A program made the position numbers and the translations under genes. From positions 1 through 64,000 of the forward strand of contig CAIVKO010000213.1 of NCBI GenBank assembly GCA_903906515.1: a stretch of 64,000 nt of DNA, written 5' to 3'. The DNA is from Akkermansiaceae bacterium (GTDB taxonomy: Bacteria; Verrucomicrobiota; Verrucomicrobiia; Verrucomicrobiales; Akkermansiaceae). The stretch's first letter is position 1. Every line of letters begins with the position of its first letter. The notes under the pieces are model-generated. The model had not been told where the DNA came from, searched no databases, and worked only from the letters and a program-made list of their open reading frames with translations. Below, piece by piece: positions 1 through 8,752 of this stretch.

Positions 1-2785
1 AATCAAGGCAAAGCTGTGACGGTGTTGCGGAAAAATAGAACGTGAGGATGCACTCTTCGGATTTTGAATCAAGGCAAAGCGCCCAGGAGCAGCTGGCCTC
101 GCGGAATACCAGGATGCACTCTTCGGATTTTGAATCAAGGCAAAGCGGTTGGATCGTGGTCAATGGTTCTTGCCGCAGGATGCACTCTTCGGATTTTGAA
201 TCAAGGCAAAGCCCATGACACGACGGACCTGCGTCAAATCTGAGGATGCACTCTTCGGATTTTGAATCAAGGCAAAGCTAGCTGTTGCACGGCTGCTGCA
301 AAGCCCAAAGGATGCACTCTTCGGATTTTGAATCAAGGCAAAGCTCAAGGGCCGGATCGACGCCGTTTCCCCCGAGGATGCACTCTTCGGATTTTGAATC
401 AAGGCAAAGCACGCTCGATGGCGGCCTTCACCGTGGTTTCAGGATGCACTCTTCGGATTTTGAATCAAGGCAAAGCCATGGACCGTTCCCCACGTTTTCC
501 AATTCGAGGATGCACTCTTCGGATTTTGAATCAAGGCAAAGCTCTTGAACGGCTCGATAGCCCCTCTTTTGTAGGATGCACTCTTCGGATTTTGAATCAA
601 GGCAAAGCATCGGGTTGAGAAGTCCGTTTTGATTCAGAAGGATGCACTCTTCGGATTTTGAATCAAGGCAAAGCATGATTGCCGCGATCGCCCTGGTGCC
701 AGCGAGGATGCACTCTTCGGATTTTGAATCAAGGCAAAGCAATGAGTTTGAACGGATGCACGTCACCATTAGGATGCACTCTTCGGATTTTGAATCAAGG
801 CAAAGCTGGGGACGGACACGCATGTTTGGCATTGGAAGGATGCACTCTTCGGATTTTGAATCAAGGCAAAGCAGGTTACATCGTTTGGGAATGACAGTTG
901 CTAGGATGCACTCTTCGGATTTTGAATCAAGCCAAAGCAGTGACTCCGGGATTGCGCTTCAGTCGCCAAGGATGCACTCTTCGGATTTTGAATCAAGGCA
1001 AAGCCCACGCTCTTGTATCTCTTACCCGTTCGGCAGGATGCACTCTTCGGATTTTGAATCAAGGCAAAGCACAAGAGCGTAAATGTCGCTCCGTGGTGTG
1101 AGGATGCACTCTTCGGATTTTGAATCAAGGCAAAGCTGTGTTGACACGGTATCCCGTCGTCTTGCGAGGATGCACTCTTCGGATTTTGAATCAAGGCAAA
1201 GCTGCCGACAGCTTGGCCAAGGTCGGTGGAGGAGGATGCACTCTTCGGATTTTGAATCAAGGCAAAGCTCATGGAGGAACCTCACCTTTACGATGCAGAG
1301 GATGCACTCTTCGGATTTTGAATCAAGGCAAAGCGTGGGCTGGATGCTCGCCAAGAAATTGATCAGGATGCACTCTTCGGATTTTGAATCAAGGCAAAGC
1401 TGAAAAACGATGAGACACGTTTCCGCATGGAGGATGCACTCTTCGGATTTTGAATCAAGGCAAAGCTGGCAACACCAAGCGCGTTTATAACCCGGAAAGG
1501 ATGCACTCTTCGGATTTTGAATCAAGGCAAAGCGTTTGCCAGCGCATAGTCGATCATCGCGGCAGGATGCACTCTTCGGATTTTGAATCAAGGCAAAGCT
1601 AATGCTCGGGCTTGTTTTCAAATTCGTATAGGATGCACTCTTCGGATTTTGAATCAAGGCAAAGCTGCTTTTTTCGTCCCATGAGTGGAGTCCGAAGGAT
1701 GCACTCTTCGGATTTTGAATCAAGGCAAAGCGTGGCGAGTGAGGTGAAGTAGTGTTTCATGAGGATGCACTCTTCGGATTTTGAATCAAGGCAAAGCGAA
1801 GCTCCTACAGGCCAATCATACCTTTGCAGGATGCACTCTTCGGATTTTGAATCAAGGCAAAGCCCGGGTTGTCGTAACAATTCGTCGTCATGAGGATGCA
1901 CTCTTCGGATTTTGAATCAAGGCAAAGCGTGACGGAACAATAACGCCTGATGACTCAGAGGATGCACTCTTCGGATTTTGAATCAAGGCAAAGCATCATC
2001 GAAGTCCCGGTTTATACGACCGATAGGATGCACTCTTCGGATTTTGAATCAAGGCAAAGCTGCGTGCCTTGAGCCATTTCAAAACCTCGGAGGATGCACT
2101 CTTCGGATTTTGAATCAAGGCAAAGCTTCGAGCAACTCGACCTGAACAGCCCGAAAAGGATGCACTCTTCGGATTTTGAATCAAGGCAAAGCTACCGACA
2201 CGTTCGTAACATTCTCATGGTAAGGATGCACTCTTCGGATTTTGAATCAAGGCAAAGCGAAGGTTTCAAGCGCTACTTGCCGCCCGTTAGGATGCACTCT
2301 TCGGATTTTGAATCAAGGCAAAGCAGCCGCGTGTGACGACTTTATCACGTCATAGGATGCACTCTTCGGATTTTGAATCAAGGCAAAGCGGCGGATGGGC
2401 TGCCCTTTGGCGGCTTTGAAGGATGCACTCTTCGGATTTTGAATCAAGGCAAAGCACAATGGCGGCGCTCATTACGATGCGCTGCAGGATGCACTCTTCG
2501 GATTTTGAATCAAGGCAAAGCGACGGCATCCTTGTCGTCTTGATCTGCATCAGGATGCACTCTTCGGATTTTGAATCAAGGCAAAGCCTAGGCTGGCGCA
2601 ACTCCCGCCACTTGGCAAGGATGCACTCTTCGGATTTTGAATCAAGGCAAAGCTCGGATTTGCTGCTCTCTACGCAGTTCTATAGGATGCACTCTTCGGA
2701 TTTTGAATCAAGGCAAAGCCAAGCTATGGTATGCCCATTGCCTTTGCAAAGGATGCACTCTTCGGATTTTGAATCAAGGCAAAGC
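1..2785. CRISPR. CRISPR array, at least 42 complete repeats, truncated at the left edge
   Basis: A 36-bp direct repeat beginning AGGATGCACTCTTCGG and ending AATCAAGGCAAAGC recurs every 66 bp. Walking the array gives 42 complete repeats (first at 45-80, last at 2750-2785) plus the last 14 bases of another at 1-14, separated by 42 unique spacers. Almost all spacers are 30 bp; one is 31 bp (1467-1497) and two are 29 bp (1864-1892, 2325-2353). All complete repeats are identical except the one at 903-938, which has G to C at 932. The repeat is only weakly palindromic (GATT-TTG-AATC), and 36/30 geometry is typical of type II, and also of some type V and VI arrays. There are no cas genes or tracrRNA in the window, so the type is not settled. 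The right end has no degenerate repeat and no AT-rich leader, so transcription direction is undecided. The array must continue to the left. Confidence 0.98.
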
Positions 2786-2836
2786 TCCAAGCCTAGACAT
2801 CGCGTGCGAGGACTGGGTGATGAAGCGGTGGTTAGT

Positions 2837-3139
2837 TTACGGTTTATTTCCAATCCGCTCTTTCCAATAGCCGGGGCGACGACTCATGTGCATAACAGCG
2901 ATGACCTGCAATTCGTCTCCTCGGATGCGGAAAACCAGGGCATAGGGAAAGACATCGAAACGGCACTTGCGTAGGTCACCTTCGAAACAACGATGGATTA
3001 CCGGGTTGGCAAGCATTCGGTTTTCGGTGTCCTTCCATTTTTCCAGAAACCGAGTTTGCAGGGCTTGTTGTTGCTCTCCTTACCATTCGGCGGCTTCGAA
3101 CCCTTCTTCACGGGCCGATTCGTCATAATTCACTCGCAT
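2837..3139 (-). pseudogene. RelE/ParE-family toxin gene with an in-frame nonsense codon
   Basis: Reading the minus strand from ATG at 3139 gives MRVNYDESAREEGFEAAEW, then TAA at 3082-3080. The same frame then continues without interruption to TAA at 2837 (100 codons). The downstream part has the RelE/ParE pattern: a helix ending LQTRFLEKW, then LANPVIHRCFEGDLRK, the beta strands FPYALVFRI and ELQVIAVMH, and a terminal SRRPGYW. In intact family members AEW is normally followed by Tyr, so TAA probably replaced a TAT or TAC codon. Just upstream, separated by ACC, an open frame ends AKQRFGAIV, which looks like the C-terminus of a cognate antitoxin, but no intact antitoxin can be traced through the GC-rich sequence beyond it. 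The module is therefore most likely dead. It starts 52 bp from the last CRISPR repeat. Confidence 0.8.
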
Positions 3140-3298
3140 GGTTTAGACGATTGCACCAAAGCGTTGCTTGGCTTGGCGTGACCGCCGGGTGCGCCCACTT
3201 ATCCGCCCGCATGGGCGGTGCACAGGAGATGACAATGAAATGAGGAAGAAACGCGCGATATTCGGCCTTGGTTTTCTCGAATCACCTGCGGGGTAGTC

Positions 3299-3324
3299 AG
3301 GGCCGGGCACGGCGGCCCAGCCCT
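3299..3324. repeat. Palindromic extragenic element
   Basis: AGGGCCGGGC and GCCCAGCCCT form a 10-bp inverted repeat with one G/T mismatch around a 6-base loop, upstream of mutL. A related element is at 27791-27813 (AGGGCTGGCCC with GGCCGGCCC), so this belongs to a dispersed extragenic palindrome family rather than being a gene-specific site. Confidence 0.5.
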
Positions 3325-3411
3325 ACCATGATGGGTGATGATGCGCCTCAGGCATTCACTCAGGATTCAATCCTTGCGTCTGCGCTTCCTGTGTCTTTCT
3401 CTCTTTTCCCG

Positions 3412-5175
3412 ATGCCGAAGATCCGAGTGCTTTCCGATATTCTTGCCAGCCAGGTGGCGGCGGGTGAGGTCGTGGAGCGCCCGGCCTCGGTGGTCAAGGA
3501 ACTCGTGGAAAACAGCATCGACGCCGGTGCCCGAGAAATCCGCGTGGATATGGACCAGGGTGGGGCGGCGTTGATCCGTGTGAGCGATGACGGCTGCGGG
3601 ATGTCGCGCGAGGATGCGTTGCTCTCGTTGGAACGCCATGCAACCAGCAAATTGCGCACGGCGGGAGATTTGGCGGCGATCCGCACGCTGGGATTCCGGG
3701 GTGAGGCGGTGCCGAGCATCGCGAGCGTGTCGCGGTTCCGCATGGTGACGCGGGAGGGTGATGCGGTGGCTGGTACGGAAATTTTGGTGGATGGTGGGAA
3801 AATCCGCGATGTGAGGGACGCCGGATGTGCACCGGGCACGGTGATCGAAGCGAAGGCGTTGTTTTTCAATATGCCTGCACGCCGGAAATTCCTACGGGCC
3901 GAGACCACGGAAGCGGCGCACGTCGAGCACCAGATGCGTCTCCACGCGCTGGCCGCGCCACAAGTGCGCTTTCGCCTGCGCCGTGACGACCGTGAGGTGT
4001 TCGATCTCCCGCCTGCCGCGAAGTCGCTGGATCGTGTGCGGCAATTGTTAGGCCCGGAAATGTCACGTGAACTCATCGCCTTGCCACTCACGCATGGCAA
4101 CGGCATTTCGGTGGAGGGTTTTTTGCTGCCAGCCAGCCATGCGAGGAAAGGAAGACGCCACCAGTTCGTGTTTCTCAATGGTCGACCGGTCGAGGATCCG
4201 GTGATTTCACGTGCGCTGGCCGAGGGGTTTCGCGGGGCGCTGGCGGACGGTCTGCATCCGGGTGCATGGTTGTGGATCGATCTGGAACCCACGTTGGTGG
4301 ATGTCAACGTGCATCCGGCCAAACGCGAGGTCAGGTTTCACCGGCCGCTCGATGTGCGGGAGGCGGTTTTGGATGCGGTGTCGTCGGGATTGCGTCCGCC
4401 TGCGCCGGTGGTCATTCCAGCGCGGGTGGAGACTCCCGCTTCGCAACCGGTGATGCCTGAGAATATTTCGTTAGATCCCCGGCCGGTTTTGCAATCCTTT
4501 CGTGCACCGCAGCCGTCGTTAGAGGACTGGGTGGCACCCCAGGTTGTTCCGCCCGCACCGGAAGAGGAGCCGATTTTGGAAACCCAAGTCCAGGCAGGAG
4601 GCGTTCCGGAGTTCCTGATCCTCGGCATGTTGCAGCAGCGGTTTGTGGTGATGGAAAGCGCGGACGGTTTGGTTTTGTTCGACCCCAAAGCAGCCAAGGA
4701 ACGGATTTATTATGATGCCCTGCAACGTCAGCGCCAGGGCGGACCGGCGGTGCAGGGTTTGTTGGTGCCGGTGCTGATGGAATTGGATCCGCGCGATCTG
4801 GATCTGCTGCTGCGCGAACGGATGGCATTGATGGACGCTGGAATCGAGGTCGAGGGGTTCGGTGGAAACACCGTGCAAATCCGCGCGCTTCCGGCGTGCC
4901 TGGGAATCGATGACCCGCGTCCGTTTCTTGGGGAAGTGATCGACGAGCTTTTGCACGATCCAGCCAGCGGTGCCCGCTTCGCCTTTGAGCGCCTGGCCCG
5001 TGTGCTGGCGAAACGCGCGGCTGCGCGGTTGATGCCGAGGTTGGTGGAAACGCGCGGTCTTCTCGGCGAATTGTTTTGCTGCGATCTTCCATATTGTACC
5101 GCCGACGGTCGGCCGACGCTCACCGAGTTCGGCATGCGCGAACTGGAGCGGCGCTTTGGTCTAACGAAAAATTGA
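3412..5175 (+). CDS. mutL: DNA mismatch repair protein MutL
   Basis: MutL (587 aa) is the ATP-driven mediator between MutS and downstream excision. The N-terminal GHKL ATPase is complete: AAGEVVERPASVVKELVENS near residues 16-35, DDGCGM near 60 and TLGFRGEA near 96. A transducer domain follows, then a Pro-rich linker (about 330-400) and a C-terminal dimerisation domain. The start is placed at the ATG of MPKIRV because family members begin a few residues before this point; a longer open frame upstream has no family similarity. In the C-terminal domain the endonuclease metal motif (normally DQHA, two residues, E, four residues, E) reads DPKAAKERIYYD at about 424, so Gln, His and the last Glu are changed, and the CPxGRP-like motif reads CTADGRPT. 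Nicking activity is therefore doubtful. The rhomboid gene follows 13 bp downstream and may be co-transcribed. Confidence 0.96.
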   Translation: MPKIRVLSDILASQVAAGEVVERPASVVKELVENSIDAGAREIRVDMDQGGAALIRVSDDGCGMSREDALLSLERHATSKLRTAGDLAAIRTLGFRGEAVPSIASVSRFRMVTREGDAVAGTEILVDGGKIRDVRDAGCAPGTVIEAKALFFNMPARRKFLRAETTEAAHVEHQMRLHALAAPQVRFRLRRDDREVFDLPPAAKSLDRVRQLLGPEMSRELIALPLTHGNGISVEGFLLPASHARKGRRHQFVFLNGRPVEDPVISRALAEGFRGALADGLHPGAWLWIDLEPTLVDVNVHPAKREVRFHRPLDVREAVLDAVSSGLRPPAPVVIPARVETPASQPVMPENISLDPRPVLQSFRAPQPSLEDWVAPQVVPPAPEEEPILETQVQAGGVPEFLILGMLQQRFVVMESADGLVLFDPKAAKERIYYDALQRQRQGGPAVQGLLVPVLMELDPRDLDLLLRERMALMDAGIEVEGFGGNTVQIRALPACLGIDDPRPFLGEVIDELLHDPASGARFAFERLARVLAKRAAARLMPRLVETRGLLGELFCCDLPYCTADGRPTLTEFGMRELERRFGLTKN

Positions 5176-5188
5176 GAGTTTTCCGATC

Positions 5189-6145
5189 ATGAGCTCATCC
5201 TGGCCACCCAACCCCCGAGATGCCAAGCACCGCCAACCGGTGAGGACATGGCACGCGATTCCCGTGACGATGGTGATGATTGCGATCTGTCTGGTCACCG
5301 CATTGCGCACGCAAATGGGCGAGCATGGAGAGGCGGCGGACTGGATGTATTTCCGGTCCCAGACGCAACGGCAGGAACTGGAGGCGAAATACCAATCGTT
5401 GGCGGCCGAACAGCGCGCGCTTGAGGACAGCGGGATCGGGGAAAACGACGCGAAAGCGCGGGAATTGGGAGAGCGGATCATCGCGTTCAATGAAGAAACT
5501 CTCAGCATCTCATCCGACGCGCTGGCCGACATCAAATCCGGGCAAGTTTGGCGTTTGTTCACGCCGATGTTCCTGCACTTCAGCATCTTGCACCTTGTTT
5601 TCAACGTGTATTGGCTGTGGATGCTGGGGTCGCTTTTGGAAATCCGTTATCGTTCGTGGAATTACCTGTTGCTGGTGCTCGCGGTGGCGCTCATTTCCAA
5701 TCTCGCCCAAGCACTGGCGAGAGGAACCAGCTTCGGCGGGATGTCCGGCGTGAATTATGGCTTGTTCGGTTTCCTGTTTCTTCACGGCAAATACCATCCC
5801 GCGCCCTCATTCCGATTGGACAGCCAGACGGTTTTCATGATGCTGGCATGGCTGGTCTTTTGCTTCACGGGCGCGCTGGGGCCGGTGGCCAACTGGGCGC
5901 ATTCGTTCGGTTTCCTGACCGGTGCCACGGCGGGCTTCACCCATGCCATGCTCGCCGGCGGTGGTAAGCTCATCAAGCGCCGGAGCGAATTCAAACGCGC
6001 GGTTTCCAGTGTCAGATCGGACGCCCTGCATCAATGCCACGTTTGCGGCACAACCGAGCGGGACGATCCCGATGCGGAGTTCCGTGTATGCCCGGACGGC
6101 GAGGAATATTGTACCAAACACTTGCCGAATGGTGAATCTCCGTAG
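5189..6145 (+). CDS. Rhomboid-family intramembrane serine protease
   Basis: This 318-aa membrane protein should cleave substrates within the bilayer. The first membrane segment is at about 24-40. It is followed by an unusually long charged, coiled-coil-like stretch (about 56-105, rich in Glu, Gln, Arg and Ala) before the rhomboid core. The core has the L1-loop region GQVWRLFTPMFLH, the FNVYWLWMLG segment, catalytic Ser186 in GGMSGVNYG and catalytic His238 in NWAHSFG with the GATAG helix. The C-terminus (about 283-311) has CHVC and further Cys and His residues and could be a small zinc-binding tail. It lies 13 bp after mutL and just ahead of the MaoC gene. The protease call is secure from the Ser/His dyad; the substrate is unknown. 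Confidence 0.9.
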   Translation: MSSSWPPNPRDAKHRQPVRTWHAIPVTMVMIAICLVTALRTQMGEHGEAADWMYFRSQTQRQELEAKYQSLAAEQRALEDSGIGENDAKARELGERIIAFNEETLSISSDALADIKSGQVWRLFTPMFLHFSILHLVFNVYWLWMLGSLLEIRYRSWNYLLLVLAVALISNLAQALARGTSFGGMSGVNYGLFGFLFLHGKYHPAPSFRLDSQTVFMMLAWLVFCFTGALGPVANWAHSFGFLTGATAGFTHAMLAGGGKLIKRRSEFKRAVSSVRSDALHQCHVCGTTERDDPDAEFRVCPDGEEYCTKHLPNGESP

Positions 6146-6160
6146 TTGAATCCTCCATCC

Positions 6161-6562
6161 ATGAAATTCTCAGAACTCGAACTTGGTCAAACCGCCACCA
6201 AAATCATCCACATCACCCCGGAAATGGTCACCGGTTTCGCGGATGTCACGGGTGATCAAAATCCATTGCATACCGACCCGGCCTATGCCGAACCTCGCTT
6301 TGGCGGCGTGATCGTCCACGGCGTGTTGCTGCTCGGATATTTTTCAGCGCTGCTGGCGACCGATCTGCCCGGGCCAGGTTCGGTGGCACGGGCGATGAAC
6401 GTGCGTTTCAAATCCCCGGCGCGTCCAGGGGATGATGTCCGCATCGAGGTCAAGATCATCGAGTTGGTCCCGAGAACCCGCAAGGCGGTGTTGGAAGGCA
6501 GGGCCTACGTTGGAGACCGTCTCCTGCTGAACATTACTGCGGAAACGTTGTTGGAAGAGTAG
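6161..6562 (+). CDS. MaoC-like (R)-specific enoyl-CoA hydratase/dehydratase
   Basis: This is a 133-aa single hot-dog-fold protein. The hydratase motif GDQNPLHTDPAYA carries the catalytic Asp32 and His37, followed by FGGVIVHG, the hallmark of MaoC/PhaJ enzymes that hydrate trans-2-enoyl-CoA to (R)-3-hydroxyacyl-CoA. The start is set at the ATG of MKFSEL; an in-frame TTG 15 bp upstream directly abuts the rhomboid stop and is less likely. It forms a tight group with mutL and the rhomboid gene, with no obvious functional link. A role in fatty acid or polyhydroxyalkanoate metabolism is known for the family but not shown here. Confidence 0.9.
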   Translation: MKFSELELGQTATKIIHITPEMVTGFADVTGDQNPLHTDPAYAEPRFGGVIVHGVLLLGYFSALLATDLPGPGSVARAMNVRFKSPARPGDDVRIEVKIIELVPRTRKAVLEGRAYVGDRLLLNITAETLLEE

Positions 6563-6576
6563 TCCGCGCGGGGGCG

Positions 6577-7506
6577 TTACTTGATTTCCTGGCCGCTCAG
6601 GGTCGAGATCCAGCGCTGGACTTTGCCATCCTTGATCATTGCTTTCGCTTGGATGTTTTTGACTCCTAAAATGGTCTCTGCCTTGTAAGTGATCGTGCCA
6701 ACTTGATAGACATTACTATCCACGATTTCGTCGGCCTCGGCTTTCCAATTGAGGACTTGTTCGAGAGTGAATTCCTTGATTTGCGCGGAACGGACGCTTT
6801 CCTGCATCGCTTTCACCACATCCACTTTTTGCTCCACTGCCGCAGCGGGTGCTGGCGCGGCAGCAGGCTCAGTCATCGGGGCTGGAGCAGGCTCGGGAGC
6901 AGGAGCGGGCGCTGGAGTCGGTTCAGGCACTGGAGCGGGAGCAGGAGCAACTGCGGGCTCAGGCGTTGGGGTAGGAGTGGGAACTGGAGCAGGAGCGGGC
7001 TCAGGTGCCGGGGTTGGAGTGGGCTCAGGCACTGGGGCTGGAGTGGGAGCTGGAGTGGGAGCTGGAGTGGGAGCTGGAGTGGGAGCTGGAGTTGGTGCGG
7101 GTGCAGGCGGTGGGTTAGCTTGCAATTGCTCGATCAAATCGCATTCGCTAATGGGAAGCGTGAGCGTGTAAGCGGTATCGCCAGGGCGGATGATGACATT
7201 TTTTCCAGCGACGCTGACGAGTTTCACGCGACTGCCTGCTGCCACCGACATGGTGACGCCGGATGATTGATCGGCGAATTTGACATCAGACTTGAGAGTG
7301 ACCTTTTCCGGGAGTTGGTCTTCGGTCAGTGTGGTGGGATCGATGGTGCCGGCGTCACCGGATGGGTCCGGAACGACGCCGGGTAAAATCGAATTGAGTA
7401 CCGACGAAGGTCGGCTCAGGGTGATTGTAGCGCGCATCTTGGGCTCTGCCACATAGCCCAAAACGGCCGCCGCGCCCATTACGATGAGAATCTGAAATAG
7501 TTTCAT
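6577..7506 (-). CDS. Pro/Ala-rich secreted or anchored protein
   Basis: This 309-aa protein begins MKLFQILIVMGAAAVLGYV, a signal peptide or membrane anchor. A first domain (about 60-130) resembles an SH3-like beta segment (VKFADQSSGVTMSVAAGSRVKLV). It leads into a low-complexity tract of about 100 residues made of PAPTPAP and PEPTPAP units (about 130-235). A conserved-looking C-terminal domain follows (KEFTLEQVLNWKAEADEIVD through ETILGVKNIQAKAMIKDGKVQRW). The Pro/Ala tract is encoded by near-perfect GGAGCTGGAGTG repeats on the plus strand around 7020-7100, so its length is likely to vary by slippage. The annotated start is the ATG before KLFQ; a 9-residue longer start exists. The gene converges on the MaoC gene. 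Function unknown; an envelope-spanning linker protein is plausible. Confidence 0.75.
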   Translation of the reverse strand: MKLFQILIVMGAAAVLGYVAEPKMRATITLSRPSSVLNSILPGVVPDPSGDAGTIDPTTLTEDQLPEKVTLKSDVKFADQSSGVTMSVAAGSRVKLVSVAGKNVIIRPGDTAYTLTLPISECDLIEQLQANPPPAPAPTPAPTPAPTPAPTPAPTPAPVPEPTPTPAPEPAPAPVPTPTPTPEPAVAPAPAPVPEPTPAPAPAPEPAPAPMTEPAAAPAPAAAVEQKVDVVKAMQESVRSAQIKEFTLEQVLNWKAEADEIVDSNVYQVGTITYKAETILGVKNIQAKAMIKDGKVQRWISTLSGQEIK

Positions 7507-7644
7507 GTGTTGGTGAATACGTATCGTTCCCATGGTTCTTTGAAAAGAAATTTACGAATTTCCGCGCAGGATTGTGTTTTCGGGGTGGGGATTTTCCGGA
7601 AAACCCGTCCTTGCGTGATGCTTTGGATTTGCTAGAACACGTGT

Positions 7645-8727
7645 GTGGCCCAGTCGAGCAATGTGCGTGAAGTCTTGCAATACATCCCCCAATTCCGGGG
7701 GAAGGTGTTTTTGGTGCTTATTGAAGCGGGGATTCTGCCGGAACCTGCGGTTGCGGAAACGTTGCTCGATCTCGCCGTTCTTGAAGATCTCGGGGTGAAA
7801 CTCGTGCTTGGCGTCCTGGGCGGCGATTTGAAGGACCTCTATGATTGGACTTTGGAGTGCGAAATCATGGCCGCGCGGGTTTCCCGCCCGATCTCCGACC
7901 CGGATGCTGTCCGAGAAACCCTGGAGATTCTCGCCCGTGGGCAGTCTGCGGTGGTGGATGCCTCCGCAACCGGCCCGCTGGACCCTCCGGTGGTCCAATT
8001 CGCCAAAGGCATCGGTGTGTCCAAAATCATCACCTTGCTCGAAGACGCGTTGTTGATCGATGGCGCGCCGGCCCATGCGATTCGCGCGGCGGATGCCGCG
8101 ATGCTGGAGTCCCGCGCGAGCGGGGCGGGCGGTCAGCTCCTGCGTGCGGCTGCGGATGCCTGCCACCAGGGTGTGCCTCGGGTCCATGTCCTCAATGGGC
8201 GCCACCAAGGTGTGCTGGTGGACGAGTTGTTTTCCAACGAAGGCGTAGGCACCATGATCCATGCCGATAGCTACCGCATGATCCGCCCGCTGCGCGAGGA
8301 GGATATTCCTGAATTGTTAGGAATGATCGGTCGCTCGGTGCGGCGGACCAAACTGGTGGAGCGGACCTATGAGGACATTCAGTCGAGGATCGAGGATTTC
8401 CATGTGATGACCATCGATGACAACGTGGTGGGCTGTGTGGCGCTCCACGAATATCCGGCGGAGTCGTGCGCGGAGGTCGCATGCCTGTATGTGAAGCAGG
8501 CGCACGAGGGTAGGGGATACGGGATCGATCTGGTGCACCATGCGGAAGGTATTGCCAAGCAGCGCGGTATCGCACGGGTGTTCGCACTGAGCAACCGCGC
8601 AGCGGATTTCTTTTCGATCAAACTCGGTTACACACCCGCCACGGTGGATGACCTCCCGAGACGTCGCCGCGAGCAATACGAAGCAAGTGGCCGGGATTCT
8701 CTGGTTTTCTCACACCCACTCATCTGA
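7645..8727 (+). CDS. argA: N-acetylglutamate synthase-like protein (degenerate kinase domain plus GNAT)
   Basis: This 360-aa protein has the ArgA architecture: an N-terminal amino-acid-kinase-like domain (about 10-205) and a C-terminal GNAT acetyltransferase (about 210-360), predicted to make N-acetylglutamate from glutamate and acetyl-CoA, the first step of arginine synthesis. The N-terminus VREVLQYIPQFRGKVFLVL matches ArgA, but the Lys/Gly-Gly phosphate-binding motif of true kinases is replaced by LIEAGILP. The domain is about 80 residues shorter than in classical ArgA (443 aa). The GNAT acetyl-CoA motif is visible in VKQAHEGRGYGIDLV. The start is GTG at 7645, with another GTG at 7663 possible. 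No other arg genes are adjacent. Confidence 0.85.
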   Translation: MAQSSNVREVLQYIPQFRGKVFLVLIEAGILPEPAVAETLLDLAVLEDLGVKLVLGVLGGDLKDLYDWTLECEIMAARVSRPISDPDAVRETLEILARGQSAVVDASATGPLDPPVVQFAKGIGVSKIITLLEDALLIDGAPAHAIRAADAAMLESRASGAGGQLLRAAADACHQGVPRVHVLNGRHQGVLVDELFSNEGVGTMIHADSYRMIRPLREEDIPELLGMIGRSVRRTKLVERTYEDIQSRIEDFHVMTIDDNVVGCVALHEYPAESCAEVACLYVKQAHEGRGYGIDLVHHAEGIAKQRGIARVFALSNRAADFFSIKLGYTPATVDDLPRRRREQYEASGRDSLVFSHPLI

Positions 8728-8752
8728 AATTTCAACCCACCAAAACCCACCC

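Noticed and set aside
160..2600. Several open frames of 60-230 codons within the CRISPR array, both strands
   Set aside because: They consist of the repeat translated in different frames (for example QNPKSAS or CLDSKSEECIL units) and are by-products of a stop-free repeat with a period divisible by three.
3268..3411. N-terminal extension of the mutL frame
   Set aside because: The added residues have no MutL similarity and the family start MPKIRV fits alignment; the extension crosses a palindromic element.
3360..4322. 320-codon open frame antisense to mutL
   Set aside because: High-GC genomes give long antisense frames; codon content is a shadow of mutL and no domain is present.
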